The notes under the pieces: generated by a model
Database searches by the model: none
Seen by the model: the letters and a program-made list of their open reading frames with translations, nothing else
What the model was told of the DNA's origin: nothing
Program-made: the position numbers and the translations under genes
From: SHZI01 sp963802215
GTDB lineage: Bacteria; Pseudomonadota; Gammaproteobacteria; Steroidobacterales; GCA-2729495
Reading direction: 5' to 3'
Length of the DNA: 64,000 nt
Assembly: GCA_963802215.1 (NCBI GenBank)
Contig: CAWDHQ010000002.1
Coordinates: forward strand, 434,001-498,000
Shown: positions 51,826-61,103 of the stretch, piece after piece
How the letters are laid out: each line of letters begins with the position of its first letter
Position numbering within the stretch: position 1 is the stretch's first letter

Positions 51826-52503
51826 GTGGGCAGCGCATTCCCGGAACTCCTCGGGGCGATGCAGGGCCAGCTCGGCCAGCTCTACGACGTGGAAGTGCGG
51901 CACGACGTACGGGACTACCTGGTCACCGATCGGGAGTTGCTGGCGGCCATGACCGCGGGCAACCCGGGCCGCTCCGCCGAAGAGCAGCTCATCGTGATCG
52001 AGAACGACGGTGCGGTGGACGTCGCGCTCTACCTGGATCAGGGGGTGCTGCAGCGGCTGGTCGCCGCCGATCCGCGCCACAGCATCTCGGGCGCCAACCT
52101 GGCGGATTTCTGGACCGTTCTGGAGGGCGTGAGCCACTTCCATTACCTGGCCTGGAATGCCGGCTTTGACAAGCCCGTGACCCTTCTCGAGCTGGAGATG
52201 CAGGCCGAGGTGGACAAGTACGTGAGCACCCGGATGCTGCTGCAGGCCCAGCCGGACGCCACGCTCGGCGCGCCGCTGTTGCGCCGACTGTTCGACGAGC
52301 CGGCCCTCGATCCCGCCCTCGAGCCGGACGAGATCGACCGCTACCAGGCGGCGAGTTCCCTCGCCGGCCGCTACTGCGCTGACCTGGAGAGCCGCTTTCC
52401 GGGTGCCACCGTCACGCAGGAACTGCTGCGGGAGCTGCGGACCTTCTATCGCCTGCCGCAAACCGCCAAGATTGGCCGCATCCGGTCCCGCGGCTTCGCC
52501 TGA
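51826..52503 (+). CDS. hypothetical protein, third gene of the sheath cluster
   Basis: 225 residues from the GTG at 51826 (2 nt after the previous stop). Mixed alpha/beta: EEQLIVIENDGAVDVALYLDQGVL, then NLADFWTVLEGVSHFHYLAWNAG, LELEMQAEVDKYV, and RELRTFYRLPQTAKI at the end. No signal or membrane segment. Family not recognised. Close spacing suggests a shared role with the preceding gene. Confidence 0.75.
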   Translation: MGSAFPELLGAMQGQLGQLYDVEVRHDVRDYLVTDRELLAAMTAGNPGRSAEEQLIVIENDGAVDVALYLDQGVLQRLVAADPRHSISGANLADFWTVLEGVSHFHYLAWNAGFDKPVTLLELEMQAEVDKYVSTRMLLQAQPDATLGAPLLRRLFDEPALDPALEPDEIDRYQAASSLAGRYCADLESRFPGATVTQELLRELRTFYRLPQTAKIGRIRSRGFA

Positions 52504-52558
52504 CTGCCGGCTTCCGCTAAGCTCCGGGCTGTCCTGTTGGCCAGCCGGAGCGGTAGCC

Positions 52559-53385
<827 letters not shown>

Positions 53386-53389
<4 letters not shown>

Positions 53390-53649
53390 GCCAGTCGGCA
53401 GCCGGCAGTCCCTGGCACGTCTACATTGTGAGGTGCGCGGATGCGACGCTCTACACGGGCATCGCACGTGACCTTGGCGGCCGCATTGCCAAGCACAACG
53501 AGGGAACCGGGGCCGCCTATACGCGGGCGCGCAGGCCGGTGGTTCTGGTGCACCAGGAACCCGCCACCGACCGGGGCGCGGCACTGAGGCGGGAAGCCGC
53601 CATCAAGCGCCTCCCCGTCGCGGCCAAGCGGGCACTGGCAGGAGGCTGA
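53386..53649 (+). CDS. GIY-YIG nuclease-domain protein
   Basis: 87 residues from a GTG that overlaps the upstream stop. WHVYIVRCADATLYTGIARDLGGRIAKHNEG gives the GIY-YIG equivalent (VYI ... YTG), catalytic Arg and the HN motif, and ALRREAAIK ends the domain. This small UPF0213/YhbQ-type protein may act on DNA structures. The next ATG follows immediately. Confidence 0.9.
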
Positions 53650-53946
53650 ATGTTCGCAAAATCCGTCATCGGCAGGACCGGCCAGTCCTGGAAGCTCGTG
53701 GTTGCCATCGTGCTGATGGTCATCGGCAGTTTTGCCCCGTTGTGGGAGGGCTTCCGCATCGACTGGACACTGGGCACCATCCTGGTCGTCCTCGGGTATG
53801 CCTTCGGCATCTGGTTCATCACCTGTCCGAAGTGCGGCAACCGTTGGTTCTGGGCGGCCGCGCTCGACGCCACCCTGTACAGCCCGCTGTTCAAGACCTC
53901 CGCCTGCCCGTCCTGCAAGCAGGATTTCGGTTCCACATCCTCGTAG
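53650..53946 (+). CDS. small membrane protein with zinc-ribbon cysteines
   Basis: 98 residues. Two hydrophobic helices (LVVAIVLMVIGSFAPLW; GTILVVLGYAFGIWFI) are followed by CPKCGNRW and CPSCKQDF, four cysteines spaced like a zinc ribbon. Starts directly after the GIY-YIG stop. Its TAG stop (53944-53946) lies in the first bases of the REP-type inverted repeat. The function is unknown. Confidence 0.75.
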   Translation: MFAKSVIGRTGQSWKLVVAIVLMVIGSFAPLWEGFRIDWTLGTILVVLGYAFGIWFITCPKCGNRWFWAAALDATLYSPLFKTSACPSCKQDFGSTSS

Positions 53947-54048
53947 CAGCGCCTTGAGGCGCGACCGGGTATTCCCCTTCGTCGGGAGACTCGCGGACTC
54001 GATTCCCGACGAAGGGGAATACCCGGTCGCGCCTCAAGGCGCTCCTAC
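53943..54048. repeat. REP-type inverted repeat (BIME-like), 45-bp arms
   Basis: Arms 53943-53987 and 54004-54048 match except for one base (GTAGCAGCGCC versus GTAGGAGCGCC), with a 16-nt loop. The core GCGCCTTGAGGCGC is itself palindromic. It lies between convergent genes and supplies the TAG stops of both. Likely a bidirectional terminator. Confidence 0.9.
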
Positions 54049-54914
54049 CAGGGCAGGGTCTGGCCGTCGTAGTTCAGGAAGGTGCCCGACTGGGCCGGCG
54101 TCAGGCCGTCGATCAGGCGGGTCATGGCCGTCACTGATTCCTCCGGCGTGATGAGCTTGATCTTTCCCGCCCGGATGAGGGGCATCAGCGCGGCGAACTC
54201 TTCCGGTGGCGAATCGCCCGGTTTCAGCTGCATCACGCCTCGGGTGTCCACCAGGCCCGGATTCACGATCCCCACCAGGATCCCGCGCTTCGCCACGTCC
54301 AGGGCGAGGTTGTGCATGAGCAGGTTGAGGGCCGCCTTGCTGGCCCGGTAGGGGTAGTAGTTGACCGGCGGAGACAGCAGGCCGTGCGAGCCGGCGGCGC
54401 TTCCCAGGGTGACGATCTTCTTCTGGCCGCTGGACGCCACGTTCTCCAGAAAGGCCTCGGTGACCCGCATCGGCCCCGTCGCATTGATGGCAAACGAGCG
54501 ATTGAAGAGTTCGTAGTCGAGACTGCCCAGCAGCTGGCTGGCTGGCTTTTCCAGCAGCGCCGCATTGTTGATGAGCAGGTCGATCGGGCGGCCGCGGTAC
54601 TTCGCCGCCAGCGCGGCCACTTCCGCATCACTGGTGATGTCGAGCCGCTCGATGACGACATTGGGCCGGCCCGCTGCCAGCGTCCGGAGTTCCGCCGCTT
54701 CGTCGGGACGGCGGGTGGTGGCGATCACCGTCCATCCCCGGGCGGCGTACTGGCGGGCGAATTCGAGGCCGATGCCCCGGTTCGAGCCGGTGATCAGCAC
54801 GGTCGGCTGTTGCCCTCCGGGCCCGGCCGACTGCGCAGGCAGCCCCGTCAGCAGGGCGATGGCGACAATGAGCGCCGGCAACAGCCGGTGGAACATGGAC
54901 GGCGAGCCAGTCAT
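54045..54914 (-). CDS. short-chain dehydrogenase with N-terminal signal/anchor
   Basis: 289 residues from the ATG at 54914, chosen for the GAGGAG upstream. SDR motifs: LITGSNRGIGLEFA, LLINNAALL, catalytic Ser in LGSAAGSH, YYPYRASKAAL. An N-terminal hydrophobic segment (LLPALIVAIALLTGLPAQSA) precedes the Rossmann fold, which is odd for an NAD(P)-dependent enzyme because the periplasm lacks free NAD(P). A membrane anchor facing the cytosol is possible. The TAG stop comes from the REP arm. It follows the hydrolase gene by 37 nt. Confidence 0.85.
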   Translation of the reverse strand: MTGSPSMFHRLLPALIVAIALLTGLPAQSAGPGGQQPTVLITGSNRGIGLEFARQYAARGWTVIATTRRPDEAAELRTLAAGRPNVVIERLDITSDAEVAALAAKYRGRPIDLLINNAALLEKPASQLLGSLDYELFNRSFAINATGPMRVTEAFLENVASSGQKKIVTLGSAAGSHGLLSPPVNYYPYRASKAALNLLMHNLALDVAKRGILVGIVNPGLVDTRGVMQLKPGDSPPEEFAALMPLIRAGKIKLITPEESVTAMTRLIDGLTPAQSGTFLNYDGQTLPW

Positions 54915-54951
54915 CGGGTGCGACTCCTCAAGGGTGGCGGGCAGCTTCCTA

Positions 54952-55824
54952 TCATCCCACGCAATCCCGGGCACGAAAGTCCGCGTAGGCCCCAAGCACG
55001 AGATCGGGCGCTTCCACCTGCGGGTAGTGGCCCACCCCGGCCAGCTCGATGACGTCCGCGCGGGGCACCAGCTGCCGGTAACGTGCCGCCATGCCTGCTC
55101 CCGCAATGGGGTCCTCCATGCCGACAATCAGGCGGAGCGGGAGCGGCGTCTTCTGGAGGGCGCCAACCCATCTGGCACGCCGCCGCCGCCGCTCCTGCCG
55201 GTAGCGGCTGACGCCGGGGAGTGCGGACCGGCCATTGCCGTGCGTGATGAGCGCCCACCAGCCGTCCAGTTCGTCCGGCGTCGGCGGCCGACCGGGGCCG
55301 AAGATGCGGCGCATGCTGGCGGCGAACGTGGCGCGGGTGGACAGTCGTGCCACCAGGGGCCCCGCCCGGGACGACAGCAGGCGCTGGATCAGCAGGGGCC
55401 GGTGAGCCTCGGGAAAAATCCCGCCGTTGAGGAGGCACACGCTGCGCAGGGCCGGCCCGGTCGCCTGCCGGGCCAGCAGTTCCTGGGCCACGGTGTCGCC
55501 GTAGTCGTGGGCCAGGACGTGGTACTCCGCGACCCCTTCCGACTGCAGGAAGCTCTCGATCAGGTCGGCCTGGTCATCGATCGAATAGCAATAGCCCGGC
55601 GGCTTGGCAGAAAGGCCGAACCCCAGCATGTCCAGCGTGAGCACCCGCCAGCGGGTCGCGAACGCCTCCCAGAGCGGGGCATAGTCCCAGGAAGCCGTGG
55701 GAAAGCCATGGATCAGCACCAGCACCAGTGCCCGGGGATCGCCACCGCGGCGGACGAAGACCTCATGGTCCCGGTAGATGAAGGACGTGCCCTGGCGGCG
55801 CCAGATGTCGAGGGAGGGGGCCAC
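54952..55824 (-). CDS. alpha/beta hydrolase (haloalkane dehalogenase/epoxide hydrolase-like)
   Basis: 290 residues. HGFPTASWDY oxyanion loop, nucleophile elbow VLAHDYGDTVAQ with Asp as probable nucleophile, and the C-terminal His in GVGHYPQVEAPD. An Asp nucleophile fits the dehalogenase/epoxide-hydrolase group rather than esterases. No signal peptide. It is first in a two-gene unit with the SDR and divergent from the sulfotransferase-like gene. Confidence 0.88.
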   Translation of the reverse strand: MAPSLDIWRRQGTSFIYRDHEVFVRRGGDPRALVLVLIHGFPTASWDYAPLWEAFATRWRVLTLDMLGFGLSAKPPGYCYSIDDQADLIESFLQSEGVAEYHVLAHDYGDTVAQELLARQATGPALRSVCLLNGGIFPEAHRPLLIQRLLSSRAGPLVARLSTRATFAASMRRIFGPGRPPTPDELDGWWALITHGNGRSALPGVSRYRQERRRRRARWVGALQKTPLPLRLIVGMEDPIAGAGMAARYRQLVPRADVIELAGVGHYPQVEAPDLVLGAYADFRARDCVG

Positions 55825-55868
55825 GGCTCGATTATGCCGCCATCGGCCTCTTATACTCCGGCGCTGCC

Positions 55869-56720
55869 ATGCCAGCCCGCTGCAATCGCATCTTCAACAT
55901 CGGCCTGAACCGCGCCGGTACCACGTCACTCACCGAGGCACTGGGCCTGCTCGGCATCCGGGCCGTGCACCACAAGCACGACGGCGTGAGGCTCTACGAC
56001 ATCATGCGGGCGAACGTCCAGGCGCGGCGCCCCGTGGCCGACGGCCTCGACATGTACGACGCCTTCTCGGACTTCGGCGGCCGCGACTTCTACCGCTTGC
56101 TGGACCGTCAGTACCCTTACAGCAAGTTCATCCTCACCACGCGGGAACTGGAGTCCTGGCTCGACAGCCGGGAGCGCAAGGTGGCCAGGAACCTGGCCAG
56201 CCCGAACTACCACTATTCCTTCACGCGGGTGGACCGGCCGGGCTGGACCCGGCACCGGGCAGAATACCTGGCCGACCTGGACCGCCACTTCGCCGGGCGA
56301 CCGGGAGACCTGCTGGTCATCAACATTCCCGCGGGCGAGGGCTGGGAGAAGCTTTGTCCGTTCCTGGGCGTTCCCGTTCCGGACCTGCCGTTTCCGTTCA
56401 GGAACCGGCTGGCGCCCGAAGCGGCCAGCCTGAGCGGGGAGTACACCTACCTGGAGCAGGGCCGGGCGACCGTCACCCAGACGGGGCACGACATCCAGGT
56501 CCATTTCACCTGGCCGCCCGCGGGGAAGGGCCCGCAGTACTCCTTCAAGGGCACGCTGAAGGGCGACACGATCACGGGCGAGTGGTATTCCTTCTTCCAC
56601 GGCAAGGGCTGGTTCCGTTGGGTGGCCAGGGTCCTGCCCAACGGCGATATCGACCCTTCCCAGAGCGAAGACCCCATCAATTCCAGGATCCGCCAGGCCA
56701 TCCTGACCCGGAAGCGCTAG
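55869..56720 (+). CDS. sulfotransferase-family protein with extra C-terminal beta domain
   Basis: 283 residues. The N-terminal domain (1-180) has a P-loop-like PAPS site NIGLNRAGTTSLTEALG and a 3'-phosphate-binding strand LTTRELESWLDSRERK. The end of the first domain (GWEKLCPFLGVPVPD) is typical of bacterial Sulfotransfer_4 proteins. Residues about 190-270 add a strand-rich module (RATVTQTGHDIQVHF, YSFKGTLKGDTITGEWYS) that I cannot name. It may bind substrate or carbohydrate. A TATACT box lies about 15 nt upstream. The 3' end overlaps the GNAT gene by 4 nt. Confidence 0.8.
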   Translation: MPARCNRIFNIGLNRAGTTSLTEALGLLGIRAVHHKHDGVRLYDIMRANVQARRPVADGLDMYDAFSDFGGRDFYRLLDRQYPYSKFILTTRELESWLDSRERKVARNLASPNYHYSFTRVDRPGWTRHRAEYLADLDRHFAGRPGDLLVINIPAGEGWEKLCPFLGVPVPDLPFPFRNRLAPEAASLSGEYTYLEQGRATVTQTGHDIQVHFTWPPAGKGPQYSFKGTLKGDTITGEWYSFFHGKGWFRWVARVLPNGDIDPSQSEDPINSRIRQAILTRKR

Positions 56721-57247
56721 ACCCGCTTCTTCAGGATGAACTCCCGATCCAGGTGCTTGCCCACCGGGAAGTCGTACTCGCCGATCTTCTCGAAGCCGAA
56801 ACGGCCATAGAGCCGCTGGGCGCCGGAATTCCCCGACCACACGCCGACGTAGAGGGGAGCGTGGCCCTGCGCTGCCAGCCACTCCAGGCCCAGGACCAGC
56901 AGGCGGGTGCCGAGGCCTTTCCCCTGCGCGGACGATCGCAGGTAGAGCTGCCGGATCTCGCCCGCTCCGGGCTCCGGCTCCGGCAATGGCAGCTTGCAGG
57001 GGCCGGCGTTCAGGAACCCTGCCAGGTTGCCGTCCGCATCCTCCGCGACCCAGATTGCCACCCCGGGAGCCTGCAACAGCCGGGTGTAAGCCGGCACGGA
57101 CTGGGATTTCTCCAGGAAGGCGGCCAGGTCCTCCGGCCGGTACAGGTGGCCGAAGGTCTCGACGAAGGTGTCGCGGGCCAGGGCGGCCAGGGCACTGGCG
57201 TCGTGGGTCGTTGCGCGCCGGATGGCCGGGGTCCCTTCGCGACTCAT
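56717..57247 (-). CDS. GNAT-family N-acetyltransferase
   Basis: 176 residues. Motif A for acetyl-CoA is RQLYLRSSAQGKGLGTRLLV, with preceding strand ATWQGSGFLN-like region and C-terminal AQRLYGRFGFEKIGEYDF. The sequence resembles Pseudomonas-type acetyltransferases acting on spermidine or small amines, but the substrate is not assignable. It is 9 nt downstream of ilvA on the same strand. Confidence 0.9.
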   Translation of the reverse strand: MSREGTPAIRRATTHDASALAALARDTFVETFGHLYRPEDLAAFLEKSQSVPAYTRLLQAPGVAIWVAEDADGNLAGFLNAGPCKLPLPEPEPGAGEIRQLYLRSSAQGKGLGTRLLVLGLEWLAAQGHAPLYVGVWSGNSGAQRLYGRFGFEKIGEYDFPVGKHLDREFILKKRV

Positions 57248-57256
57248 GGCGGAAGT

Positions 57257-58789
57257 CTACGGCGCGTCCGGCCCGGCCGCGAGGAACAGCCGGTAGGTCG
57301 AGTTCGCGCTCTCGTCCCAGAACTCGTAGCCCGTGGACTTCAGGTGCTCGAGGAACTCCCTCATATCCCGGCCTGGCACCTGTATGCCGGCGAGGACCCG
57401 GCCGAAGTCGGCACCCGGATTCGTGTAGTGGAACAGGCTGATGTTCCAGCGGCTGCCGAAGGCCCGGAGAAACTCGAGCAGGGCCCCGGGCTGCTCCGGG
57501 AACTCGAAGCGGTAAAGGCGCTCGTCCTTCAGGCCTGGCGCCAGGCCGCCCACCATGTGCCGGACGTGGAGTTTCGCCACTTCATCATCGCTGAGGTCGG
57601 AGACCGGGTAACCCAGTTCGCGGAGGCGTGCGATCAGCTGCTCGCGTTCTGCCAGGCCTCCTGTCAGGCCGACGCCGACGAAGATCCGGGCGCGGGCGGG
57701 GTCGCTGTAGCGGTAGTTGAACTCGGTGATGTAGCGGTTGCCGATGGTCTCGCAGAAGGTGCGGAAACTGCCCGGCCTCTCCGGGATCTGCACCGCCAGC
57801 AGGGCTTCCCGGTGCTCGCCGATGCCAGCCCGCTCCGCGATGTAGCGCAACCGGTCGAAGTTCATGTTGGCGCCGCTGTTGACGGCAACGAGCGTCTGGT
57901 CCCGGCATTGCCTTGCGTGCACGTGGCGCTTGATGCCCGCCACCGCCAGGGCGCCAGCCGGCTCCATGATGGCGCGGGTATCCTCGAACACGTCGCGGAT
58001 GGCGGCGCACACCTCGTCGTTGGTGACGATGATGATCTCGTCCACCACTTCCCGGCAGATCCTGAAGGTCTCGTCACCCACCTCGCGAACTGCCACGCCG
58101 TCCACGAAGATTCCGACCCGGTCCAGCCGCACCGGCCGGCCTGCCGCCAGTGCCGATTTCATGGTCGGGGATTCCTCCGGTTCCACGCCGATGATCCTGA
58201 TTTCCGGGTACAGGGACTTGATGTAGAGGCCTATGCCGCTGATGAGGCCGCCGCCGCCAACCGGCACGAAGACGGCATCGATGGAGCCCCGGTGCTGGCG
58301 CAGGATCTCCATCCCGATCGTGCCCTGCCCGGCGATGACGGCCGGGTCGTTGAAGGGATGGATGAAGGTCAGCCCCTGGGCGGAGACGAGTTCCTGGGCC
58401 CGCCCGAAGGCGTCGTCGTAGGTGATGCCGTGCAGGACCACCTCGGCGCCGAGCGCCCGGACGGCGTCGACCTTGATGCTGGGTGTCGTCACTGGCATCA
58501 CCACCACGGCCCGCACGCCCATTGTCCTGGCGGCCAGTGCCACGCCCTGGCCGTGGTTGCCGGCGGAGCTGCAGATGACGCCGGCCGCCCTTTCGGCCGC
58601 GGTCAGCTGCGACAGCTTGTTGTAGGCGCCCCGGAGCTTGAAGGAAAAGACCGCCTGCAGGTCCTCGCGCTTCATGAGGATGCGGTTGCCGAGCCGCGCT
58701 GACAGGCGCGGCGCCGGCTCGAGCGGCGTCTCTTCCGCCACGTCGTAGACGCGGGCCTTCAGGATGCGTTCGAGGTAGTCGGAGATCAT
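57257..58789 (-). CDS. ilvA: biosynthetic threonine ammonia-lyase
   Basis: 510 residues, PLP-dependent; makes 2-oxobutanoate for isoleucine. PLP Lys51 in VFSFKLRGAYNK, SSAGNHGQGVA, and glycine loop VPVGGGGLISG are present. The C-terminal 190 residues hold two ACT-like regulatory domains (PERPGSFRTFCETIG; FPEQPGALLEFLRAFGS), as in the isoleucine-inhibited long form. No attenuator is evident upstream. Confidence 0.96.
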   Translation of the reverse strand: MISDYLERILKARVYDVAEETPLEPAPRLSARLGNRILMKREDLQAVFSFKLRGAYNKLSQLTAAERAAGVICSSAGNHGQGVALAARTMGVRAVVVMPVTTPSIKVDAVRALGAEVVLHGITYDDAFGRAQELVSAQGLTFIHPFNDPAVIAGQGTIGMEILRQHRGSIDAVFVPVGGGGLISGIGLYIKSLYPEIRIIGVEPEESPTMKSALAAGRPVRLDRVGIFVDGVAVREVGDETFRICREVVDEIIIVTNDEVCAAIRDVFEDTRAIMEPAGALAVAGIKRHVHARQCRDQTLVAVNSGANMNFDRLRYIAERAGIGEHREALLAVQIPERPGSFRTFCETIGNRYITEFNYRYSDPARARIFVGVGLTGGLAEREQLIARLRELGYPVSDLSDDEVAKLHVRHMVGGLAPGLKDERLYRFEFPEQPGALLEFLRAFGSRWNISLFHYTNPGADFGRVLAGIQVPGRDMREFLEHLKSTGYEFWDESANSTYRLFLAAGPDAP

Positions 58790-58902
58790 CGCGCCAGCGT
58801 AGCCGCAAAGTGGTATCCAGTCACAGTCCGGGCCGCGGCGGGGATCTATATTTGGTCCTTCTGCCCCGGGCGAATAAGCCCAGCCTCGAGACGGAAGTAC
58901 CG

Positions 58903-59772
58903 ATGACCAGGACCTACGATCTGCAAGCCGCCCGGGACCTGTTGCCGGAATCCGGCAGGCCGGCCCCGTCCCCCGTGGACCCGAGCATCACGGTAGGCGA
59001 AGGCAGGCAGGTCAATGCCGCCCAGATCGTCATGGGACTGGCACGGGAACTGAACACCGACAAGATCGAGCTGCCCGGTTTTCCTGACGTGGTCGCACGG
59101 ATCCAGCGAGTGCTCGCGGACGAGACGACCTCTTCGAGGGACGTGGTGAAACTGGTCGCCAGCGAACCGGCTCTCGCCGCCCGCTTCGTGCAGCTGGCGA
59201 ACTCGGCCGCCTTCAACAAGTCCGGCCGCGAGGTCAGTGACCTCAAGACCGCCATCAACAGCCTTGGCTACAACGTGGTTCGCAGCCAGGCGGCGGCGTT
59301 TGCCATGCGCCAGATGGAGCAGCAGGAGTGGCTCCGGCCTATCCGGCCCGTGCTGGCCGATATCTGGAGGACCAGCAACGGCGTTGCCGCCCTTTCCTTT
59401 GCGGTGGCCAAGCACGTACCCGGTGTGCAGCCCGACGAGTCGATGGCCACCGGGCTCTTTCACCTCATCGGCAAGCTTTACCTGTTCGCCCGCGCGCGGC
59501 AGGAAAGCATCAATCCGGCCGAGATTGCGGATTGGGAGAAGGCCCTGAATGAGTGGCACATGGCCATTGCCCGCACCATCCTGGACCATTGGGGCATCCC
59601 GCCGCGGGTGGCCGAGGCCGTCGAGAACCAGAACTCGATCTTCGAGACCGACAGCAGGGACCTGTCGCCGCTGACGCGCATCCTCTGTGCCGCCAAGCTC
59701 CACTACCGCCTGCGCAAGCCCAACGCGCCGCCGGAACCCGAAGCCGAGGCTGCCTGGCGAAGATCCGGCTGA
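58903..59772 (+). CDS. HDOD domain protein, 3' end probably frameshifted
   Basis: 289 residues from the ATG at 58903. The HDOD domain covers about 45-240: LPGFPDVVARIQRVLAD, VVKLVASEPALAARFVQLANSAAF, DLKTAINSLGYNVVRSQA, then ATGLFHLIGKLYLFARA and HWGIPPRVAEAVENQ. These proteins are signalling scaffolds lacking the HD catalytic pair. The frame ends early (EAAWRRSG at 59772), but the +1 frame from 59754 continues with 30 natural-looking residues (LAKIRLNGQPFEALAAAARA...) to TAA at 59844-59846. One lost C near 59751-59754 would explain it. Confidence 0.85.
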   Translation: MTRTYDLQAARDLLPESGRPAPSPVDPSITVGEGRQVNAAQIVMGLARELNTDKIELPGFPDVVARIQRVLADETTSSRDVVKLVASEPALAARFVQLANSAAFNKSGREVSDLKTAINSLGYNVVRSQAAAFAMRQMEQQEWLRPIRPVLADIWRTSNGVAALSFAVAKHVPGVQPDESMATGLFHLIGKLYLFARARQESINPAEIADWEKALNEWHMAIARTILDHWGIPPRVAEAVENQNSIFETDSRDLSPLTRILCAAKLHYRLRKPNAPPEPEAEAAWRRSG

Positions 59773-59876
59773 ACGGTCAGCCGTTCGAGGCCCTGGCCGC
59801 CGCCGCCCGGGCCGACACGGAGTCCGCCAGCGCGGCCCTGGGGTAACGAGCCACCAGGGCAGTGCCGGCGCCGGCG

Positions 59877-60590
59877 CTAGGGAGAAGCTCCCGCTCCACC
59901 AGCCTTCACGATGGCGAGCAGCTCCACCTGGAAGATGAGGGTCGCGCCGCCCGGGATCTGCGGCGGGCGGCCCGCATCGCCGTAGGCGAGGTTGGAGGGG
60001 CAGACGACCTGGCTCTTGCCGCCGACCTTCATCAGCTGCACGGCCTCGGTCCAGCAGGGGATCACTCCCGTCAACGGGAACGTGGCGGGTTCCCCGCGCT
60101 GTATCGAGCTGTCGAACACCTTGCCGTCCACGAGCTTGCCTTCGTAGTGCACCCTGACCTGGTCCTGGGCGGACGGGCTTGCGCCCGTGCCGGCGGTCAG
60201 GGTCCGGATGACGAGCCCGCTGGCGGTCTTCGTCGCGCCCTTTTCCGCTGCAGCTTTGGCAAGGAACGCCGCGCCGGCCTCCTTCTCCTTGCCGGCGGCG
60301 CCGGCCGCGCGCTGGTTCTGCAGTGCCTGCAGCTGGGGCACGTAGCTGTCGGGGTCCTTGATGGACTCCTTGCCCTGCATCCCGTCGGCGAGGCCGGCCT
60401 GGACCATCTCGAATTCCGTCGCCGTGAACGCGAAGGGCTGGATGTTCCGGCTGAGGATGACTCCCAGCGCGTACAGCGCCTTGTCTTCCTCGGTCTTGGG
60501 CGCCGGTGAGGCGGCGCCGGCGAGGCCTGCCCAGGCCAGGCTTGCCGTGGCCAGGCTGGAAGCCATCAGGATGCACAGATTGCGACGCAT
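59877..60590 (-). CDS. FKBP-type peptidyl-prolyl isomerase (FkpA/Mip-like), exported
   Basis: 237 residues with signal peptide (LATASLAWAGLAGAA). N-terminal dimerisation helix region (about 30-110; KALYALGVILSRNI, EFEMVQAGLADGMQGK) and C-terminal FKBP domain (about 140-230; VRVHYEGKLVDGKVFDSS, VIPCWTEAVQLMKVGGK, LAYGDAG, LIFQVELLAI). Periplasmic folding factor. It is divergent from the cupin gene. Confidence 0.93.
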   Translation of the reverse strand: MRRNLCILMASSLATASLAWAGLAGAASPAPKTEEDKALYALGVILSRNIQPFAFTATEFEMVQAGLADGMQGKESIKDPDSYVPQLQALQNQRAAGAAGKEKEAGAAFLAKAAAEKGATKTASGLVIRTLTAGTGASPSAQDQVRVHYEGKLVDGKVFDSSIQRGEPATFPLTGVIPCWTEAVQLMKVGGKSQVVCPSNLAYGDAGRPPQIPGGATLIFQVELLAIVKAGGAGASP

Positions 60591-60635
60591 GGGGACTCCG
60601 CGAAAGTTGAAGGAGGGAGTGGTAGTTTACGGGGA

Positions 60636-61007
60636 ATGGCGCAGGGACTCATTCTCATGCCAACCGCCGGCCCCGACGCGCCGGCACCGGAGGCGGGCGA
60701 GGGCTCGTCCGGCGCCCGGCTGTCCGGGGAGTATTGCACCCGCACGTGGAATCACTTCACCGGCGAGGACGGCCGGCTCTTCTGCGGCATCTGGGAGAGC
60801 ACGCCGGGCAAGGTGATCATCGACTACACGGAGTGGGAGTTCTGCCACCTGATCGAAGGCCGCGTCACCGTCACCAGCGAGAGCGGCGAGGAGTGGCGCT
60901 TCAGGGCGGGAGACGCCTTCATGATTCCCGCCGGTTTCCGCGGCACCTGGGAGACGGTCGAACCGGTGCGAAAGCACTACGTCATCCTGACGCCGAACCC
61001 GCCGTAG
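60636..61007 (+). CDS. cupin-domain protein
   Basis: 123 residues. Single cupin barrel of the DUF861/EutQ-like type: GIWESTPGKVIIDYTEWEFCHLIEGRVTVTSESG, FRAGDAFMIPAGFRGTWE. One of the usual metal His ligands appears replaced (EWEFCHLIEG), common in this subgroup. Enzymatic role unknown. Its TAG stop is in the REP arm. Confidence 0.88.
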   Translation: MAQGLILMPTAGPDAPAPEAGEGSSGARLSGEYCTRTWNHFTGEDGRLFCGIWESTPGKVIIDYTEWEFCHLIEGRVTVTSESGEEWRFRAGDAFMIPAGFRGTWETVEPVRKHYVILTPNPP

Positions 61008-61103
61008 GAGCGCCTTCAGGCGCGACCCGGGCTTCTGGTTGCACACCTGGCCACACGGAGCGCAATCCGTAGCCCGGGTCGCGCCTGAAGGCGCTCCTAC
61101 GGC
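61001..61103. repeat. REP-type inverted repeat (BIME-like), 33-bp perfect arms
   Basis: Arms 61001-61033 and 61071-61103 are exact reverse complements, with a 37-nt loop. Core GTAGGAGCGCCTTCAGGCGC as in the other copies. It supplies the TAG stops of both convergent neighbours (61005-61007 and 61097-61099). Confidence 0.9.

Noticed and set aside
49575..52503. Prophage or tailocin remnant
   Set aside because: Only the sheath is phage-like. No capsid, tube, tail fibre, lysis, integrase or attachment repeats, and the neighbours are overlapping housekeeping envelope genes.
55778..58702. 974-codon open frame on the plus strand
   Set aside because: It runs antisense to the GNAT and ilvA genes and out of frame with the sulfotransferase. 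Composition is His/Gly/Pro/Arg-rich as expected for a shadow frame in GC-rich DNA.
58846..60576. 576-codon open frame on the minus strand
   Set aside because: Antisense to the HDOD gene and out of frame with the FKBP gene; no domain.
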